Below, one piece after another: positions 1 to 9,339 of a stretch of DNA of 53,420 nucleotides (position 1 is the stretch's first letter; each line of letters starts with the position of its first letter). The position numbers and the translations under genes are program-made. This stretch comes from CAZPBO01 sp964584815 (GTDB lineage: Bacteria; Planctomycetota; SKW154): the NCBI GenBank assembly GCA_964584815.1, contig CAZPBO010000006.1, forward strand, positions 1 through 53,420, written 5' to 3'. Below the pieces are notes generated by a model. That model was not told the DNA's origin. It was given only the letters and a program-made list of their open reading frames with translations, and ran no database searches.

Positions 1-157
1 CATCTCTGCCTTTCGCTATGGGAAGATGCCACAAACGCGGCTTGGGTATGCTGTATCCGCCGTCGCGTGCCACAGAAATGTTTGGCTAAAAAATTGTTGT
101 TGATGATGAAACGGATATGGTATCCGTCTATATTGCGATTAACGCCTTATTAGGAGA
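1..157. other. Upstream region with small palindrome; possible 3' end of a preceding gene
   Basis: No complete gene is visible. All three plus frames are open for at least the first 87 bases (stops at 87-89, about 101 and 151-153), so the tail of an upstream plus-strand gene may be present, but I recognise no family. A perfect 7-bp inverted repeat (ACGGATA, spacer TGG, TATCCGT) lies at 111-127, about 35 bases before the first gene. It could be an operator or a weak hairpin; it has no T-tract, so a terminator is unlikely. Confidence 0.3.
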
Positions 158-163
158 ATGGCG

Positions 164-1411
164 ATGCGTCTTTTAGCAGCGGTTGGTATCCTTATGGTGG
201 TTCTCTTTTTGGGCTGCGGCAAACAGACCGAACAAAAGACGGCGTGGTCGCTTCTTGGCGGCACAGCAGATGAGATGTTCTCCGCGGTTGCCGTTGACTC
301 AAGCGGAAATGTCTACGCCGTCGGCACCACAAACTCATACGGCTTCGGCAGCAACGACATACTGCTTGCAAAATTTGATGCAAAGTTGAAACTACAGTGG
401 GCAAAAGCAGTGGGCGACTCCAATACCCAAACGCCTGTGGGGATTGCCGTCACCTCCGATGCCATCTATGTCTGCGGAATTGAACAGACCCACGGCTTTC
501 TTGCAAAGTTTGACAAAGACGGCAACCTGCAGTGGGCGAAATCCTGGAGCGACGGCAATGTGAACACTCTGAAAAGTATGGTAGTTTCTGGCAGTTATGT
601 CTATGTTGTGGGCAGCACATCAGCGAACTCTATGGATGCGGTAGTTGTCAAGTTCGGCACAGACGGCAGTCATTATTGGTCGCAGCAGTGGGGGGGCGGC
701 GGTTCTGACTCCCTGAACACATTGCTTTACGCAGGCGGCGTGTTGTGGTGCGTCGGTTATACCGCCTCAACTACCACTTATGATGTCGCCGTCATTAAAG
801 TGACGAGCCTAACGGCGAGTCCGACGCTTGACGGACAATGGGCGTTTAACGGCGGCGGAGATGACAGGGCATTTGCGGCGTTTCTTTCCGGCTCAGCCCT
901 TACGGTCGCGGGCTGGTCGGACTCCTTCGGCAGCGGCTACCGCGATGTCTTCCTCGCCGAACTCAACATTTCGCTTGCAACCCCCGCCATCACTTGGGCG
1001 AAGTTCTGCGATGTGGGTGCGAACTGCGGCGTTACAGGACTCTCAACAACCCCGTCAGGACTTTACGCCATTTGTGGTTCACGGGACAACAAACCGCTTT
1101 ACCTTGAAGCGAAAGCCAACGCGCAGATTTACCCATACGCATACGGCGGACAGAATGTCACACAAGGCGCGTTCACCGACGCCGCATCAGGCGCCGGGCA
1201 CCTCTATCTCGCCGGCTGGGCGGAAAACTGCGAAAATCTCTGGTCGTCCCTAACAGGCACTGTAGACAACGCCAATTTCTCCTCCTCTTCAATCAACCTC
1301 TCTTGGACGGCAGTCAACCCGTCTATCGCAGACATTGCAACCTGGTCAAGTGTTGATGTCAGTCCTTCTGGCTCGGGGGGAACAGAAGGGTTTGTAGTGC
1401 GTCCTTATTGA
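164..1411 (+). CDS. Lipoprotein with SBBP-type beta-propeller repeats
   Basis: Predicted lipoprotein of 415 residues. The ATG at 164 is preferred over the one at 158 because AGGAG at 152-156 sits 7 bases before 164 but only 1 base before 158. A short hydrophobic signal ends in a lipobox (LFLGC, Cys18). The rest is a repeated pattern of 'VAVDSSGNVYAVG', 'LLAKFDAKLKLQWAK', 'LAKFDKDGNLQWAKSW', typical of SBBP/beta-propeller proteins found as extracytoplasmic lipoproteins in many uncultured bacteria. The ligand or role is unknown. It is followed by a short, oppositely oriented membrane gene interrupted by a sequence gap. Family assignment is by repeat pattern only. Confidence 0.75.
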   Translation: MRLLAAVGILMVVLFLGCGKQTEQKTAWSLLGGTADEMFSAVAVDSSGNVYAVGTTNSYGFGSNDILLAKFDAKLKLQWAKAVGDSNTQTPVGIAVTSDAIYVCGIEQTHGFLAKFDKDGNLQWAKSWSDGNVNTLKSMVVSGSYVYVVGSTSANSMDAVVVKFGTDGSHYWSQQWGGGGSDSLNTLLYAGGVLWCVGYTASTTTYDVAVIKVTSLTASPTLDGQWAFNGGGDDRAFAAFLSGSALTVAGWSDSFGSGYRDVFLAELNISLATPAITWAKFCDVGANCGVTGLSTTPSGLYAICGSRDNKPLYLEAKANAQIYPYAYGGQNVTQGAFTDAASGAGHLYLAGWAENCENLWSSLTGTVDNANFSSSSINLSWTAVNPSIADIATWSSVDVSPSGSGGTEGFVVRPY

Positions 1412-1448
1412 CGCCCATATCGGAAAGGATATCGGAAGGGAACGCCGC

Positions 1449-1548
1449 NNNNNNNNNNNNNNNNNNNNNNNNNNNNNNNNNNNNNNNNNNNNNNNNNNNN
1501 NNNNNNNNNNNNNNNNNNNNNNNNNNNNNNNNNNNNNNNNNNNNNNNN
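1449..1548. other. Assembly gap, 100 N
   Basis: A run of exactly 100 N. The true length is unknown. It interrupts a small minus-strand membrane protein gene. The 1412-1731 stretch otherwise holds only that fragment and the promoter of the next plus-strand gene. Confidence 0.98.
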
Positions 1549-1653
1549 CCACGCTTCCACCACCTCCATCTCACGCGAACCCTCATATATCAGCAGAACA
1601 AGCATAGACGCAGCACCAACACCAACAAGCGCAGACAGAAGCCAAATCAGCAC
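1549..1653 (-). CDS. N-terminal part of a small membrane protein, interrupted by gap
   Basis: The visible 35 codons begin at a GTG (1651-1653) with a good Shine-Dalgarno (GGAGGT, 1659-1664 on the minus strand, 5-base spacing). They encode one hydrophobic segment (LLSALVGVGAASMLVLLIY) followed by an acidic stretch, i.e. a single-pass inner-membrane protein or signal anchor. The reading frame then enters the 100-N gap. If the gap were really 100 bases, the frame would stop at 1405 with a protein of about 80 residues, but that depends on an unknown gap length. A GTG at 1668 is also possible but overlaps the ribosome site. I do not recognise the family. Confidence 0.45.
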
Positions 1654-1677
1654 AACATACCTCCACACAGATGCAAT

Positions 1678-1706
1678 GTGACCGTATCCGAATTATATGC
1701 TATAAT
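1678..1706 (+). promoter_or_regulatory. Sigma-70-type promoter for the giant repeat lipoprotein
   Basis: GTGACC (-35, 1678-1683), 17-base spacer, perfect TATAAT (-10, 1701-1706). The expected transcription start (about 1713) lies about 50 bases before the ATG at 1762, which has its own AAGGAGGG ribosome site. Confidence 0.6.
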
Positions 1707-1761
1707 ATAGTAGGTTCAATGCGTCCTTACTATGGAGGTCTGTAACAAGGAGGGCAGTAAA

Positions 1762-4700
1762 ATGCGGAGAAGAGCCGCAATACTTCTTGTAGGGATTTTG
1801 GTTTCTTCTACAGCGGGTTGCGGCAGCGCCGCTGTTGCCGCCGTGCTCCTCCTACGCCCAAAAAATCGCTCTACAGCAGCAGGAACTCAGCAAACACCGC
1901 CTACAGTCTATATCCTCTCCGCCTCACAGTCGCAGGGCAGGGATGTTACCATAACCTACATCCTCATTGACCAGAACAGTAATCCTGTGGATATTACGGT
2001 TGAATTTTCTACCGACGGTGGCGCGAACTGGAAGGCGGCAACAGAAGCAACCTCATCCTACAGCCACGGCGTAAGCGGACTTTCTGCCTCTCCTGGGGGT
2101 GACCTACACATTTTCGTCTGGGATGCCGACAACGCAAGTGACTTGCCAGGTTATGTAGGCGACGCGACGGTCAGAATCACCCCAAGCGATGCTTCAGGAC
2201 AAGGCGTGCCGGCTGAGGTCACCGTCCGTGTTGACAACAACTCCCCACCAACGGTGTCAGGCGTTGCTCCTCAAACCAACCCCGCAGGTGGTTCTGTCAC
2301 CATTGACTATACCCTGACAGACGCAGAAGGAGATTCATGCTCAATAACTGTTGAGTATTCCGTTGATAATGGCACGACATGGCAGATGGCAACGGAGGGC
2401 ACAGGTGGAGATGGTGTTTCCAACCTCTCTTCCTCTACCACCGGCGTCGCCCACACATTTGTCTGGGACACTTTGAAGGATTTGGGGTATGCAAACTACA
2501 CGGGGGTCATTGTGCGCATAACCCCTGCCGACACAAAACCTGGGAACGCCAAACAGAGCGCGCCTTTTGATGTGAACAACAACGAGGCACCGAGTGTGGC
2601 TATCACAACACCTTCAGGTGAGCAAAGCGGCAATGTCGCCATCACCTACACTCTCTATGACTCAAATTCCGACCCTGTTGACATAGAGGTGCAATGGTAT
2701 GACCCTGTTGCAGACCAATGGAACCCTGCAACACAGGCAGGCGGTGACTCGTTGACGGGGCTTTCTTCCTCTCCAAGCGGAGTTTCCCATGTCTTTGTTT
2801 GGGACTCTCTTACCGATTTTGGCACAAAGTTCAGTGACCAGGTAAAATTCAAGATAAGACCAAGTGATGCGACCGCGCAAGGAAACTGGGTGGAAAGCGA
2901 CCCTTTCATTGTGGCAAACAATAAGGCGCCATCGGCTTCTGTTCCCACTCCTGCAAGTCCTCAAACCGCCTCTGTCACCATCCTTTACACCCTCACAGAC
3001 GATGAAAGCGACCTATGTAACATCCGCGTTGAGTACACAACTGACGGTGTGAACTGGCAGACCACCAGCGAAGATACATCTAACCCGAATCACGAAGGAG
3101 TAAGTGGGCTTTCCTCATCACCTACAGGTGTTCAACACACCTTCGTCTGGGACGCCCAGAAAGACCTTGATGGTCAGTTGGTGACAACAGTTCAGGTCAG
3201 AGTCGTGCCTTCAGACACCTACCGTGAAGGAACAGCCGGAATATCAGCACAGTTTACGGTGGACGCCACACACCCTCCACAGGTAAGTGTCACAACGCCA
3301 ACCAGCCCTGTTTCCGGTCATGTCTCTATTGAATACACATTGACCGACGATGAAAGTCAGAAATGCAGCATAACGGTTGAGTATAGCCGTAACCAGACAA
3401 ACTGGTATTCTGCCACCAAAGGCACAGGCGGGGACGACACAGTCAACCTTTCCTCCTCGCCCTCTGGAGTGCCTCATACTTTCGTCTGGGACACCCTCAC
3501 AGACAACATTGGGAAAAGCGGACTAGAGACCGTCTACATCCGCATCACCGTGTCCGACACAAAGACAGGCAACACCGCCCAAACAGGGTCGTTTGATGTG
3601 AACAATGCCGCAGGCATCCCTTATGTTAGCGTTACAACACCAACGGGTGAGCAGTCGGGTGATGTGCCTATTCAGTATTCAATTGACGACCCCGACGGTG
3701 ATATATGCTCCATAGAGGTGCAATTCTGGGATGGCACAACTTGGCGGAAAGCGAATCGTGGCAGTGGCGGTGACCCGACAACCAATCTTTCTACTCCCGG
3801 GAATTACACCTTCTCTTGGGATTCTTTGACCGACTTGGGACCGGTTTACACAACAACCGCCCGCGTCAGGATAAGACCCTACGACGGAACAAATTACGGT
3901 TCCTGGGTCTCAACAGGATTCTTCACGGTTGCCAACAACGAAGCGCCTTCTGTCTCCGTCACAACACCGACTTCCCCTGCATCAGACTCCGTTGAAATTT
4001 CCTACACTCTTTACGACGACGAGAGCGACAATTGTGACATAATTGTTGAATGGAGCGAGGACGGCACAAACTGGAAAACTGCAACAGAGGACACCTCCAA
4101 CCCAAACAGTGAAGGCACCAAGGCACTTTCTGCATCACCAAGCGGTGCTCAGCACAAGTTCTATTGGGACACAAACACCGACATTGGTCATGCCGCAAAG
4201 ACGGTCAGAATACGGATTCGTCCCTTTGACCCCTATCGTGAGGGAGCATCCGGCACCACAGACCCATTCCAGGTGAAGAACATGATTGATATCACCTGGA
4301 CAGGTGATGTGAGCAGCAACTGGGATGACGCGAATAACTGGTCTGGCGGCACGCCTTCTGATGTGGCAAATATCACAATTCCGGCGGGTCGCCCAAATTA
4401 CCCCGTGCTCAAACGCGATGAAACTATCCTTTCCATCACCATTGAAGACGGCGCCAATCTCACCCTAAAAGGAGACATAGAACTGCACGCAGAAGGCAAT
4501 GTGACTGTAGCGGGGCAGTTGGTTGTTGATAGTGACTGGTCGCGAGCAACCATCCACATAGACGGTAACCTGACGGTGACACCAACGGGTGTGATAACAG
4601 CAAGCGGCAAGGGCTACCCAAGCGGGGTGGGGCTGAAAGTTGGTGTGGCTGGTTCAGGTGGAGACGGCGGAGGAGGCGGTGGACACGGTGGATACGGCGG

Positions 4701-6270
4701 ATGGGGAGACAACTGGGCAGAAGGCGGAGCTCCTTATGACTCGGCTACAAAGCCATCATTACCAGGAAGTGGTGGGGCACCAGGTAACGGTGGAAGTGCC
4801 CCCGGTGGAACAGGTGGAGGCGCAATAAAGATTGATGTGGGCGGAACTTTCCGTTTGGATGGTGTTGTTGAGGCAAACGGTGCAGACGGCGTAGACGGGG
4901 GTGGCGGCGGCGCGGGTGGCTCTATATGGGTTGACTGCAATATTCTAACAGGGGGAGGGCATTTTGAGGCAAACGGTGGAGATGCGGGCGGCTCTCCTCA
5001 GGGTGGTGGTGGCGGCGGCGGCAGAATCGCCATCCACTATAGCGACATCTCCAACTTTACAGGAACTCAAAACTGTTCTGTGAGCGGTGGCTCCGGTGCA
5101 AACGACCATTCTCTTTCATACGGCTCAATCCTTTTCATCTGCAAAAACAACACCACCTCCACCGCCGATGACGACCTCTACATCTACCATAACTCTCACA
5201 TCATTGACACCTACCTTGCCTTCCGCAACATAACAATAAACGGTAATACAACGGTTGTCCTCAACTCATATGAAGCCGACAGAGCAACCTGTCTCCAGAT
5301 AACCCTTCACGCAACGGATGATATGGAGATTCGTTCAGGNNNNNNNNNNNNNNNNNNNNNNNNNNNNNNNNNNNNNNNNNNNNNNNNNNNNNNNNNNNNN
5401 NNNNNNNNNNNNNNNNNNNNNNNNNNNNNNNNNNNNNNNGGCGGCGCAAGAGGTGGCGCCGTCGGCAATACACCCTACGGCGACGGAAACTGCGGCTCCT
5501 GCTTCTTCGTCAACACAAAAGGCACCACATCAACTGACGACGACGAAATCCACATCTACACCTACAGCCGCGTAACCGAATCGTTCACCTGCGGTTCGCT
5601 CTATGTGCATTCAGGCGCGGCTCTGTTTATTGACTCCCTTGCTGTGGCGACAAAGCAGAACGCACCCCACCCCGTCCAGATAACCATAACCGTAAACGGT
5701 GATATGAATGTTGACAGCGATGCAAGGATAATCGGCACAGGGCTTGGATACAGGTGGGGTGAGGGTCCGGGTGCGGGGGAGGATGATGGCGGAGGTGCCG
5801 GTGGTGGTGGATACGGCGGTGCGGGTGGAGACGGTGGAGGCGGTTCGGGCGGGCACACATACGGGGATGCGAATGCGCCGACGGATTGTGGTTCAGGTGG
5901 CGGCAGCCGCGCCCGAAACGATGATTCAAGATGGGGTGCCCGCGGCGGTGCGTCCCTCAAACTTGATATATCAGGTTCCCTCACGATGGACGGGTTCATA
6001 AGAATGGACGGTGAGAACGCGGCGCATAACCGTTGTGGCGGTGGTGCCGGTGGCTCCGTCTGGATTATCTGCAATGTGCTGACAGGTAGCGGCACCATAA
6101 GCGCAGACGGAGGCAAAGGGAAAGGCGGCGGTGGCGGTGGTGGCGGCGGACGCATAAAGATTGAAACCAACGATTCAACGGGTTGGAGTGGGACTGTTCA
6201 GGCAAGCGGTGGGCAACGCGGTGGTCCTGCCGCAAGTGACGGACAAGACGGCACCGTTATCGGTCCATAG
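1762..6270 (+). CDS. Giant lipoprotein: seven Ig-like repeats plus Gly-rich modules
   Basis: Predicted surface lipoprotein, 1502 codons as drawn (33 of them inside a gap). ATG 1762 is chosen over ATG 1732 because AAGGAGGG (1747-1754) lies 7 bases upstream and the protein then starts with a clean signal peptide ending in a lipobox (STAGC, Cys20). Residues about 45-840 are seven tandem repeats of roughly 105-115 residues with the signature 'P.VSVTTP...ITYTL.D..SD.C.I.VEYS.DG.NW..AT....L.SSP.G..H.FVWD', resembling fibronectin/Ig-like extracellular modules. Next comes a 'SNWDDANNWSGG' segment common in secreted repeat proteins, then Gly-rich modules with short beta-strand blocks such as 'GGSIWVDCNILTG'. 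The gap at 5340-5439 removes the core of the middle Gly-rich module, so the true protein is longer. Function is unknown; adhesin or surface-layer-like structure is inference. Confidence 0.75.
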   Translation: MRRRAAILLVGILVSSTAGCGSAAVAAVLLLRPKNRSTAAGTQQTPPTVYILSASQSQGRDVTITYILIDQNSNPVDITVEFSTDGGANWKAATEATSSYSHGVSGLSASPGGDLHIFVWDADNASDLPGYVGDATVRITPSDASGQGVPAEVTVRVDNNSPPTVSGVAPQTNPAGGSVTIDYTLTDAEGDSCSITVEYSVDNGTTWQMATEGTGGDGVSNLSSSTTGVAHTFVWDTLKDLGYANYTGVIVRITPADTKPGNAKQSAPFDVNNNEAPSVAITTPSGEQSGNVAITYTLYDSNSDPVDIEVQWYDPVADQWNPATQAGGDSLTGLSSSPSGVSHVFVWDSLTDFGTKFSDQVKFKIRPSDATAQGNWVESDPFIVANNKAPSASVPTPASPQTASVTILYTLTDDESDLCNIRVEYTTDGVNWQTTSEDTSNPNHEGVSGLSSSPTGVQHTFVWDAQKDLDGQLVTTVQVRVVPSDTYREGTAGISAQFTVDATHPPQVSVTTPTSPVSGHVSIEYTLTDDESQKCSITVEYSRNQTNWYSATKGTGGDDTVNLSSSPSGVPHTFVWDTLTDNIGKSGLETVYIRITVSDTKTGNTAQTGSFDVNNAAGIPYVSVTTPTGEQSGDVPIQYSIDDPDGDICSIEVQFWDGTTWRKANRGSGGDPTTNLSTPGNYTFSWDSLTDLGPVYTTTARVRIRPYDGTNYGSWVSTGFFTVANNEAPSVSVTTPTSPASDSVEISYTLYDDESDNCDIIVEWSEDGTNWKTATEDTSNPNSEGTKALSASPSGAQHKFYWDTNTDIGHAAKTVRIRIRPFDPYREGASGTTDPFQVKNMIDITWTGDVSSNWDDANNWSGGTPSDVANITIPAGRPNYPVLKRDETILSITIEDGANLTLKGDIELHAEGNVTVAGQLVVDSDWSRATIHIDGNLTVTPTGVITASGKGYPSGVGLKVGVAGSGGDGGGGGGHGGYGGWGDNWAEGGAPYDSATKPSLPGSGGAPGNGGSAPGGTGGGAIKIDVGGTFRLDGVVEANGADGVDGGGGGAGGSIWVDCNILTGGGHFEANGGDAGGSPQGGGGGGGRIAIHYSDISNFTGTQNCSVSGGSGANDHSLSYGSILFICKNNTTSTADDDLYIYHNSHIIDTYLAFRNITINGNTTVVLNSYEADRATCLQITLHATDDMEIRSXXXXXXXXXXXXXXXXXXXXXXXXXXXXXXXXXXGGARGGAVGNTPYGDGNCGSCFFVNTKGTTSTDDDEIHIYTYSRVTESFTCGSLYVHSGAALFIDSLAVATKQNAPHPVQITITVNGDMNVDSDARIIGTGLGYRWGEGPGAGEDDGGGAGGGGYGGAGGDGGGGSGGHTYGDANAPTDCGSGGGSRARNDDSRWGARGGASLKLDISGSLTMDGFIRMDGENAAHNRCGGGAGGSVWIICNVLTGSGTISADGGKGKGGGGGGGGGRIKIETNDSTGWSGTVQASGGQRGGPAASDGQDGTVIGP
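5340..5439. other. Assembly gap, 100 N, inside the repeat lipoprotein
   Basis: Exactly 100 N inside a Gly-rich repeat. Comparison with the flanking modules suggests that well over 100 bases are missing here. The reading frame is the same on both sides. Confidence 0.98.
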
Positions 6271-6332
6271 AGTTTGTAAAATCTGCGTAAGCCATCCCAA
6301 TTAACTGAATGGTTTTTCTGTCCTGTGCATAG

Positions 6333-6338
6333 TATAAT
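6333..6338 (+). promoter_or_regulatory. Perfect -10 box upstream of the VWA/HEAT gene
   Basis: TATAAT at 6333-6338, 29 bases before the ATG at 6367. No convincing -35 is seen at 16-18 bases. The intergenic position after the stop of the preceding gene makes a promoter reasonable. Confidence 0.4.
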
Positions 6339-6366
6339 AGTGAAGAGGTTTTGAGGAGGAGTTTTG

Positions 6367-7956
6367 ATGAGGTGGATGGTTGTTACGGTTTTTTGCGCGC
6401 TCGCGGTTTGTTTGGCTCTGGGACAGGACGCACTGAAAGATTTGTCATCGGCATTGAGCAAGTTGAAGGGACTGCGCAAGCAGTATAAGGCGGTGGAGGC
6501 AGAGCGCACATCCCTTTTGGCAAAACTCCAAGATATTCTGCGGAAGGACCCAAGCCAGCAGAAGCGTCCCAAGAAGGAAACGCTTGAAATTTACAACAGG
6601 ATGAGAGAAGCGGAGAAGAAGCGTCAGGAGTTGGAGAGGGAGTTGAACAACGCGCGTTCACAGGCGATTGGCGCCGTCAGAGCAGCCGTCTCCACAGACG
6701 GAGAGGAAACATTGCACAAGTTGCTAAAGATGGTTTACCGTGGTAAACCCGATATGGGAGTTGAGGCAGCATTGATAGACGCGCTTGCTTCAAGCGGCAG
6801 CGATGAGGTGGTAACACACCTGATAAAGTTTCTAAAAGAGGAGAGTAACTCAAAGATTCTGTGTGGGCTGTGTCAGGTAATGGAGATAAGGAGAGAGAAG
6901 AGGGCGGCGGATGCGCTGATAGCCCTGCTTAAGAATCGCAACTGGGATGTCGTCGTAGCGGCGGCGAAAGCACTTGCCGCTATCCGCGTTAAAAAGGCGG
7001 TTGAACCGATGATTGAGGCGCTGCAACGAGCCGAGGACGCCAATAAGGAGGGCGCCGCTCGCGGAATCAAAATCGCCCTCCAAGATATGACGGGAAAATA
7101 CAGCCTTACCACAGCCGCTGACTTCCGTAACTGGTGGAACGCCAAAGGCAAAAAAACCTACGATGAATCAGCACCGCCACCCCCACGCTCCGCCGCCAGT
7201 GGAAAGCAGAAAGGCATGACCAGCGTCTTGTATGGTGAGATAACCTCAAAACGGGTTATATTCATCTGCGATGTCAGCCACTCTATGAGCGCCCGCGGAA
7301 GGGTGCCTGAAAGACCCGCTGAAGGCGACTCATCAGGCGGCGATGTTCGCCCAACAGGTGGTGGTATGAAAAAAGTAGGCGAGCAGCCCAAATTCGGCGA
7401 GGGCGGCGTGCAGCCAGGTTATGAGGGACGGCGTATTGATATCCTCAAAATTGAATTGGCGTTCGTCATCAACAAACTGTTACCAGAAGACGCAAAGTTC
7501 AATGTGATAATCTTCTCCACCGATGTTCAGAGATGGCACAAGGGACTGACCAAAGCGACACCGCGCAACAAAAAGTCGGCTTTGGAGTTCGTGAAGAAGA
7601 TGGAGCCGCAAGCCATGACCAACCTTTACGGCGCTCTTGAGTTGGCATTCAAGGACCGTCAAGTGGACACCATATATCTTCTTTCAGACGGCAATCCAAC
7701 GGTGGGAACCACTACAAACCTTGACGAGATACTCGCGGCGGTTCGGCGCTGGAACAAAGGACGCAATGTCATAATCCACACCATAGCACTGCTTGTGGGC
7801 AAATACGGTCCGCCAAACCCCAACCCCGGTCGCCAACCGCAGCCCGGACGCCGTCCTGCTCCCACACCGCCCGCGGAAAACAGAGAACTCCTCCTGAAAT
7901 TCCTTAAGCAACTGGCTAAGGAGAACGGTGGCGTCTGCCGCGTCTTTATGGATTGA
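6367..7956 (+). CDS. Secreted protein with coiled coil, HEAT repeats and VWA domain
   Basis: 529 residues from the ATG at 6367 (a TTG at 6364 is possible but GAGGAGGA at 6353-6360 fits the ATG with 6 bases). A signal peptide ends near 'LALGQ'. Residues about 25-95 are a charged coiled coil. About 100-235 are alpha-helical HEAT-like repeats ('ALIDALASSGSDEVVTHLI', 'ADALIALLKNRNWDVVVAAA'). From about 295 to the end is a von Willebrand A domain with a complete MIDAS: DVSHS, the Thr of 'AMTNLYGAL' and the Asp of 'LLSDGN'. A Gly/Pro-rich insertion follows the DxSxS strand and a Pro-rich loop lies near the C-terminus. VWA domains of this kind bind ligands through a metal ion; the partner is unknown. 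It stands alone, away from the MoxR ATPase at 15.6 kb. Confidence 0.8.
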   Translation: MRWMVVTVFCALAVCLALGQDALKDLSSALSKLKGLRKQYKAVEAERTSLLAKLQDILRKDPSQQKRPKKETLEIYNRMREAEKKRQELERELNNARSQAIGAVRAAVSTDGEETLHKLLKMVYRGKPDMGVEAALIDALASSGSDEVVTHLIKFLKEESNSKILCGLCQVMEIRREKRAADALIALLKNRNWDVVVAAAKALAAIRVKKAVEPMIEALQRAEDANKEGAARGIKIALQDMTGKYSLTTAADFRNWWNAKGKKTYDESAPPPPRSAASGKQKGMTSVLYGEITSKRVIFICDVSHSMSARGRVPERPAEGDSSGGDVRPTGGGMKKVGEQPKFGEGGVQPGYEGRRIDILKIELAFVINKLLPEDAKFNVIIFSTDVQRWHKGLTKATPRNKKSALEFVKKMEPQAMTNLYGALELAFKDRQVDTIYLLSDGNPTVGTTTNLDEILAAVRRWNKGRNVIIHTIALLVGKYGPPNPNPGRQPQPGRRPAPTPPAENRELLLKFLKQLAKENGGVCRVFMD

Positions 7957-8122
7957 TAAACTCCGAAAACACATAATATCTGATGACGCGTCTTCAAGAC
8001 AGTTTTTGCCGTGCTGGTAGCAAGCATCCTGCAGACGCCGCTTCTTGTGATGCTTTGCAAGGGTGGGTGGGGACTGGGTTGGGTTGCAGAGCACCGTTAG
8101 GTAAAACCTTCGCCTTTTTCCT

Positions 8123-8151
8123 TTGATTCGGTCTTCCCCGCCCGCGATATT
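8123..8151 (+). promoter_or_regulatory. Possible promoter for had-oah
   Basis: TTGATT (8123-8128), 17 bases, GATATT (8146-8151). Both boxes are imperfect. The 230-base intergenic region 7957-8186 has no other clear element. Confidence 0.3.
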
Positions 8152-8186
8152 TATGTTACTGATTCCGCGTTGTAGGGGGGCAGATT

Positions 8187-9290
8187 ATGGTGCCAAACAA
8201 AATCAAAACCTGGCAGATGGTTCGTCCCTGGTCGGTGAACAAAGAAACAGGCGAGAAGATACCCGGTCTTATTGAGTTGACCGAAATACCTGTTCCAGAG
8301 TTAGGACAGGATGAGGCGCTTGTTGAGATAGCAGGGTGTGGTGTCTGCCACACCGACCTCGGCTATTTCTATCAGGGGGTGCCGACGGTGAACAGGCCAC
8401 CGCTGACTTTGGGACACGAGATAAGCGGTCGTGTTGTGGCAGGTCCAAACCACCTTGTCGGCAAAGAGGTGATTGTGCCTGCAGTTATGCCCTGTGGGGA
8501 GTGTGAAATCTGCAAAATGGGGCGCGAAAACCGCTGCCTTAAGCAGAAAATGCCCGGCAACTCATTGGGAATATATGGTGGTTTTTCAAGCCATATACCT
8601 GTTCCGGCACGCGATTTGTGCATCATAGAGAACCGCGGCGATATGCCGCTTGAACATCTTGCGGTTGTGGCAGATGCTGTGACAACCCCGTATCAGGCGG
8701 CAAAGCGTGGCGAACTGAAGGAGGGAGACAGGGTGGTCATAATCGGAACAGGTGGCGGTATCGGTGTCTATATGACGCAGATGGCAAAGGCATTTGGCGC
8801 AGCGTTTGTTGTTGGCATTGATATTGATGAGGTAAAACTTGAGCGGGCGCTGAAATTCGGCGCCGACGCCGTCATCAACGCAAAACAAAAAGACATAAGA
8901 ACCATCCGCGATGAGTTCAAATCTATCTGCAAGGAGAACGGTCTGCCGCACAACTTCGGATGGAAAATCTTTGAGTGCTCCGGCACAAAGCCCGGTCAGG
9001 AGTTGGGACTTTCACTGCTTTCATTTGTCGGACGGATGGTTGTGGTTGGTTTTACGATGGCGAAGGTGGAGTATCAGATATCGCGTTTGATGGCGTTTGA
9101 TGCGGAGATGGTGGGGACATGGGGCTGTCCGCCGCGCCACTATCCTGCCGTGCTGAAACTCGTCCTTGAGGGTAAAGTTCAGATAGAACCGTTTGTTGAG
9201 ACGCGTCCTATGTCAGAGATAAGGAAAGCGTTTGAGGAGGCACATTCAGGCAAACTGATGCGCCGCATCGTCCTCGTCCCCGACTTCTAA
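8187..9290 (+). CDS. had: 6-hydroxycyclohex-1-ene-1-carbonyl-CoA dehydrogenase
   Basis: Zinc-dependent medium-chain alcohol dehydrogenase of 367 residues, close to the usual length of Had/BamQ. The enzyme oxidises 6-hydroxycyclohex-1-ene-1-carbonyl-CoA with NAD+ in the lower benzoyl-CoA pathway. Visible features: catalytic zinc site 'GCGVCHTD' and 'GHE', structural zinc loop 'CGECEICKMGRENRC', and a Rossmann motif 'GTGGGIG' followed by an acidic strand end 'GIDIDE' favouring NAD+. The N-terminus 'WQMVRPWSVN' and the loop 'FYQGVPTVNRPPLTLGHE' are, as I recall, characteristic of this subfamily rather than generic alcohol dehydrogenases. The gene is followed 49 bases later by oah, its pathway partner, which strengthens the call. 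The start has a G-rich ribosome site (AGGGGGG). Confidence 0.9.
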   Translation: MVPNKIKTWQMVRPWSVNKETGEKIPGLIELTEIPVPELGQDEALVEIAGCGVCHTDLGYFYQGVPTVNRPPLTLGHEISGRVVAGPNHLVGKEVIVPAVMPCGECEICKMGRENRCLKQKMPGNSLGIYGGFSSHIPVPARDLCIIENRGDMPLEHLAVVADAVTTPYQAAKRGELKEGDRVVIIGTGGGIGVYMTQMAKAFGAAFVVGIDIDEVKLERALKFGADAVINAKQKDIRTIRDEFKSICKENGLPHNFGWKIFECSGTKPGQELGLSLLSFVGRMVVVGFTMAKVEYQISRLMAFDAEMVGTWGCPPRHYPAVLKLVLEGKVQIEPFVETRPMSEIRKAFEEAHSGKLMRRIVLVPDF

Positions 9291-9339
9291 CGCTTCTTAC
9301 CGAATCCGTTAATAGATGTAACTTTTTGGAGGAAGTGGA

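Noticed and set aside
5601..6170. Minus-strand Pro-rich frame of 189 codons
   Set aside because: It is the complement of Gly codon runs in the repeat lipoprotein (GGN read as NCC, Pro).
6271..6330. Terminator after the repeat lipoprotein
   Set aside because: Only a 4-bp stem (CCAT/ATGG) before a T-run; too weak to call.
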